From contig JBITNC010000001.1 of assembly GCA_050084985.1 (NCBI GenBank), forward strand, positions 11,284,001-11,348,000: DNA of 64,000 nt, read 5' to 3'. The notes beneath the pieces were generated by a model. The model searched no databases. It was not told where the DNA came from and saw nothing but the letters and a program-made list of their open reading frames with translations. Origin of the DNA: Nageia nagi. Taxonomy: Eukaryota; Pinophyta. This document shows, piece after piece, positions 60,998-64,000 of this stretch (its first letter is position 1; every line of letters begins with the position of its first letter). The position numbers and the translations under genes are program-made.

Positions 60998-62850
60998 GGG
61001 GTCTATTTACTTAGATCCCATTAAGTCATATCAATTTTTGTCAATCTATGACATTTTCTCATGAGTTCAAAGTGTTAAATTTGAATTGTTCCTCTTAATA
61101 GCCTAATTCTTCTCTTCTTTATAGGATCTATTGATATTTTATCCTTTGTGTGGAATGCTACTTAGTGTTTTAAGACACTTTCATAAAGTGTAAGATTCTC
61201 AAATGAGTGCAATTATATTGACCTTTGAAAAAGTTTAACCTAAGGTCATACTTGTCTACTAACCTTTTGTCAAACGTTTTTATGTTCTTACCTTGTCTCA
61301 ACCAATAATGTTGAATATAAAATTAATAAATTTTCAAATTTTAGAGGGGTTTATGGATAAAATACCCAGATTTGAAGTGGTAGTGATGATCTTCTTTGAT
61401 TATTCCTTATTAAGGGTATATTGATTTTTAAGATGCTTTCCACCACATGTCCAATAGCCTTTGGTATTTTTATTGACAAACCTTGTTCTTTTAAAGATAG
61501 ATTTGTTCTTTACCCTTGTTTTGATTTCTACTTTTGTCATAGACTTCATCAAGTAGTAAGTTTAATAGTTCTTATTGTTCTACCATTCAATATTGCATAT
61601 CCTTAGACTAGATATGATATTTCCAAGGATTTGCAATGCATTTACATCTTCATTCTCTTGAGATTGATTTTCCTTAATGCCATCATCCTGAATTTTTTGA
61701 CTTGAATTTTCCATTAGTCTTGATTCCATTCCCTAACATAGTAACAAAATTGAGTCATTATACCAAAAAGGATTAATTCACTATTATTCATAAGCTAATT
61801 ACAATTTAAATGAAAGAGACTTTTCACATTTTCTATTTAATTATGTCTCCTCAAATGATGGGATTTTAGAATCTCTTGTTAACCTTGGGTTTTGACATAT
61901 AGCATATTATTACCATAATATTTCTTTACATCACAACAAAAGATAATGGTATTTTTATTTTATTCCTTTTGTAGTATACCTATCTTGGACCAGTTTTAAA
62001 ATTTTTTGTGATGCTCCTTTTTCTTTTTTCCTTTTTTGATAGGTTCTTGACTAAACTGATGTAGATCATAGCATTTCTTTCTCTATGAGGTTTTTAGCCA
62101 ACTATATCCTTTACCTTGCATTAAATTATATTTATGGATATCATCATAATGTATTTCATAAGATTCCAAATTTTAGGGTAAAGCATATCCTATACCCTAA
62201 TGAACCTTTCTTTTTACTTTAAAGATTTAACTTACTATCAAATCTTCAATAGTACTTCATTAAATCATTGCCTTATGATTTAGTTATTTAAAGAGATATT
62301 ATGCCCTATAAATGACTTTTCCTTATCTTAGTATTTTACTAACACCTTTAGGTAAATTCAACTATGTTTCTCTCCACTTGTTGAGTAATGCTATCAAGAA
62401 GTGTAAACTCGATCTTATCTAAGTACTTTTGTTAAGGCTTTAGAGGTACAATCTTATAATGCTCATACCTTGCCAACATGGTTTATTTTTCTTGTGAAAG
62501 TTTTCACATGAATACTCCTTCAATCCTCTTTCTAGTGCATTATGGGATATGTATCCCTTTTTACACTTAAGGGTATCTTCCAAGTTCTTAATAGCCATTC
62601 CTACTAGGTTATCCTACCTAGATAATACCCATTCCCTAGGGTATAGTTCGAAAAATTCTCCATTCAATAATTAAGATATTAGGTTACCCATAATATTTGA
62701 CATTACCAAATATCATTCCTTGACACAATAGTGAATCATGGGCCATACCATAAGTGAATTCCATAAAAAGAAGTTTAATTAAACTAACTTTTTAGTAAAA
62801 GGTCTTAGACCATAGGCCTGAGAGTTTGAACTTGAAGATTTGATACCAAA
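60998..62850 (-). mobile_element. Partial LARD internal domain, copy C
   Basis: Matches 3917-5780. It is joined on the left directly to flank sequence at a T-tract (60991-60997). It includes the zinc-knuckle remnant (61417-61459) and primer-binding site (62837-62848). Confidence 0.8.
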
Positions 62851-64000
62851 TGTAGTGCTCTACCTCTACAGTGCTTCTCCAATGCAATCTTAATTTCAAC
62901 TTTCCAAACTTGAAATATTCAATCTTATTTTTTTATTTAAATTAAAATGAAACACTCAAATGATCTAGGAATAGACCAGGTGATCCACATGAGCATGTCA
63001 ATGTTGTTAGCTACTAGCACGCATATGGAAAGATTGGTAAAGTATAGAAAAATCAACCCTAATAGAAAAATTTCTAGTATTCACTTCTCAATGCTCACCC
63101 CATTGGAATACACCTCATAGGTGACCCCATCATTCCTATCCATGAACTATGCAATAGATATTCTGGTCACATGTTGTGGTTTCCTACTTGGGGCCCATAT
63201 CACCTAAGAGAATGCTAATCTATAAGGTTATACATCCTCATTTGATGTATGAACCTATGATTCATAGGCATAGATATATTATCCTAGGCAATTGTACATA
63301 TAAAATGGGTAGCATCATCACCTATGGAATAGTCATCATACTCTTATTTGCTAAACTATAGGTAGTATGAATACTAAATTACCCTCACCCGATAATAGTA
63401 GTTTTATTGCCTGCTACACTCATATAATACCCTATCGAGGATATGAGATACTACCCTACCCATATCTATCAGCTAGGCCCACCATGAAATTTGGTATCCT
63501 TGTACCCTTATATTGGGGAAAAATGGGTATTATACTAATAACACCTTGAATGGTTTATTTAGTCTAATAAGTTCCATAAAGTTTCATACCAAAAGCATCA
63601 ATCATCAAACATGCATAAGAAGTTTCAAATAAGCTTATTCATAAGGCCAACAAAGAATATTCAATTATAAATTATCCCCTATTCATAATGCCAAGAAATA
63701 ACAACTGTCAAAGGATAACAACAAGTCTTGTCATGCTCAAAAGTGGCTACTCCTAGCAAGGGAGTGCGGTGTCGAGTAAATCTACCCAAGAGAACACTTC
63801 TTGATAACTACCATATATCAAATGTTTCTTTCCAAAATTCAAAGTCCTAATCAATACTTGGTTAGATTTTCCATTCATGCAGCCAAGGTCCTAATTTCAT
63901 ATTTAACTAGTTTTCCTCCAATCCTAAGGGATATCTAAGTTTTAACACTTTAATTAGTTTTAGCTAACTTTCTTTTAACTTCCAATTTCAAGCATTAAGT
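62851..64000 (-). mobile_element. LARD 5' LTR, copy C (cut by window end)
   Basis: Starts TGTAGTGCTC and matches 5781-6930. No gene. Confidence 0.8.

Noticed and set aside
1-64000. tRNA, rRNA, riboswitch, bacterial defence or toxin systems
   Set aside because: No supporting sequence was found on either strand; all coding traces are plant genes or retroelement genes.

Overview
The window looks like nuclear DNA from a large-genome seed plant. It is AT-rich, has very few genes, and is filled with nested LTR retrotransposons and fragments of plant genes (R2R3-MYB, serine carboxypeptidase, pentatricopeptide repeat, plant mobile domain). The PPR-like fragments are of a style common in gymnosperms, so a conifer or other gymnosperm is my best guess, at low confidence. 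There are no prokaryotic operons, CRISPR arrays, tRNAs or rRNAs that I can see.

Layout. (1) 1-16403 is one copy of a duplicated segment: the 3' end of a Tat-lineage Ty3/gypsy element (1-1928), then a minus-strand, coding-poor LTR element with very long LTRs (1934-11116, LARD-like), then about 5.3 kb of flanking DNA holding an inverted repeat, a MYB 3' fragment, a minisatellite and a G-rich tract. (2) 16404-24499 is the only mostly unique part: a second minisatellite array, a small LTR element with a gag zinc knuckle, a broken R2R3-MYB gene on the minus strand, a 100-N gap, and the last exon of a serine carboxypeptidase-like gene. (3) 24505-55712 is a complete LARD-like element on the minus strand (LTRs about 5.3 kb, internal domain 2.9 kb). 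Its 3' LTR is split by a complete 17.7-kb Tat-lineage retrotransposon at 28895-46561, with a TAAAC target-site duplication. (4) 44636-60997 repeats 1-16403 at high identity. (5) 60998-64000 is a third copy of 3917-6930, joined to copy 2 at a T-tract.

The Tat element has two LTRs of about 0.84 kb and decayed gag, protease, RT, RNase H, archaeal-type RNase H and integrase. Between pol and the 3' LTR it carries two extra coding regions. One is sense (39599-40618), has an internal two-fold repeat, and I cannot assign it to a family. The other is antisense (about 42650-44624) and encodes a plant mobile domain. All coding regions carry stops and frameshifts, so this copy is probably inactive, although the catalytic residues that can be read are mostly intact.

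Order of events inferred from nesting: LARD insertion, then Tat insertion into the LARD 3' LTR, then duplication of the combined locus (or false duplication in the assembly), with a further tandem breakpoint at 60997/60998. The most unusual content is the sense extra ORF of the Tat element and the long LARD LTRs that carry decayed PPR gene sequence.
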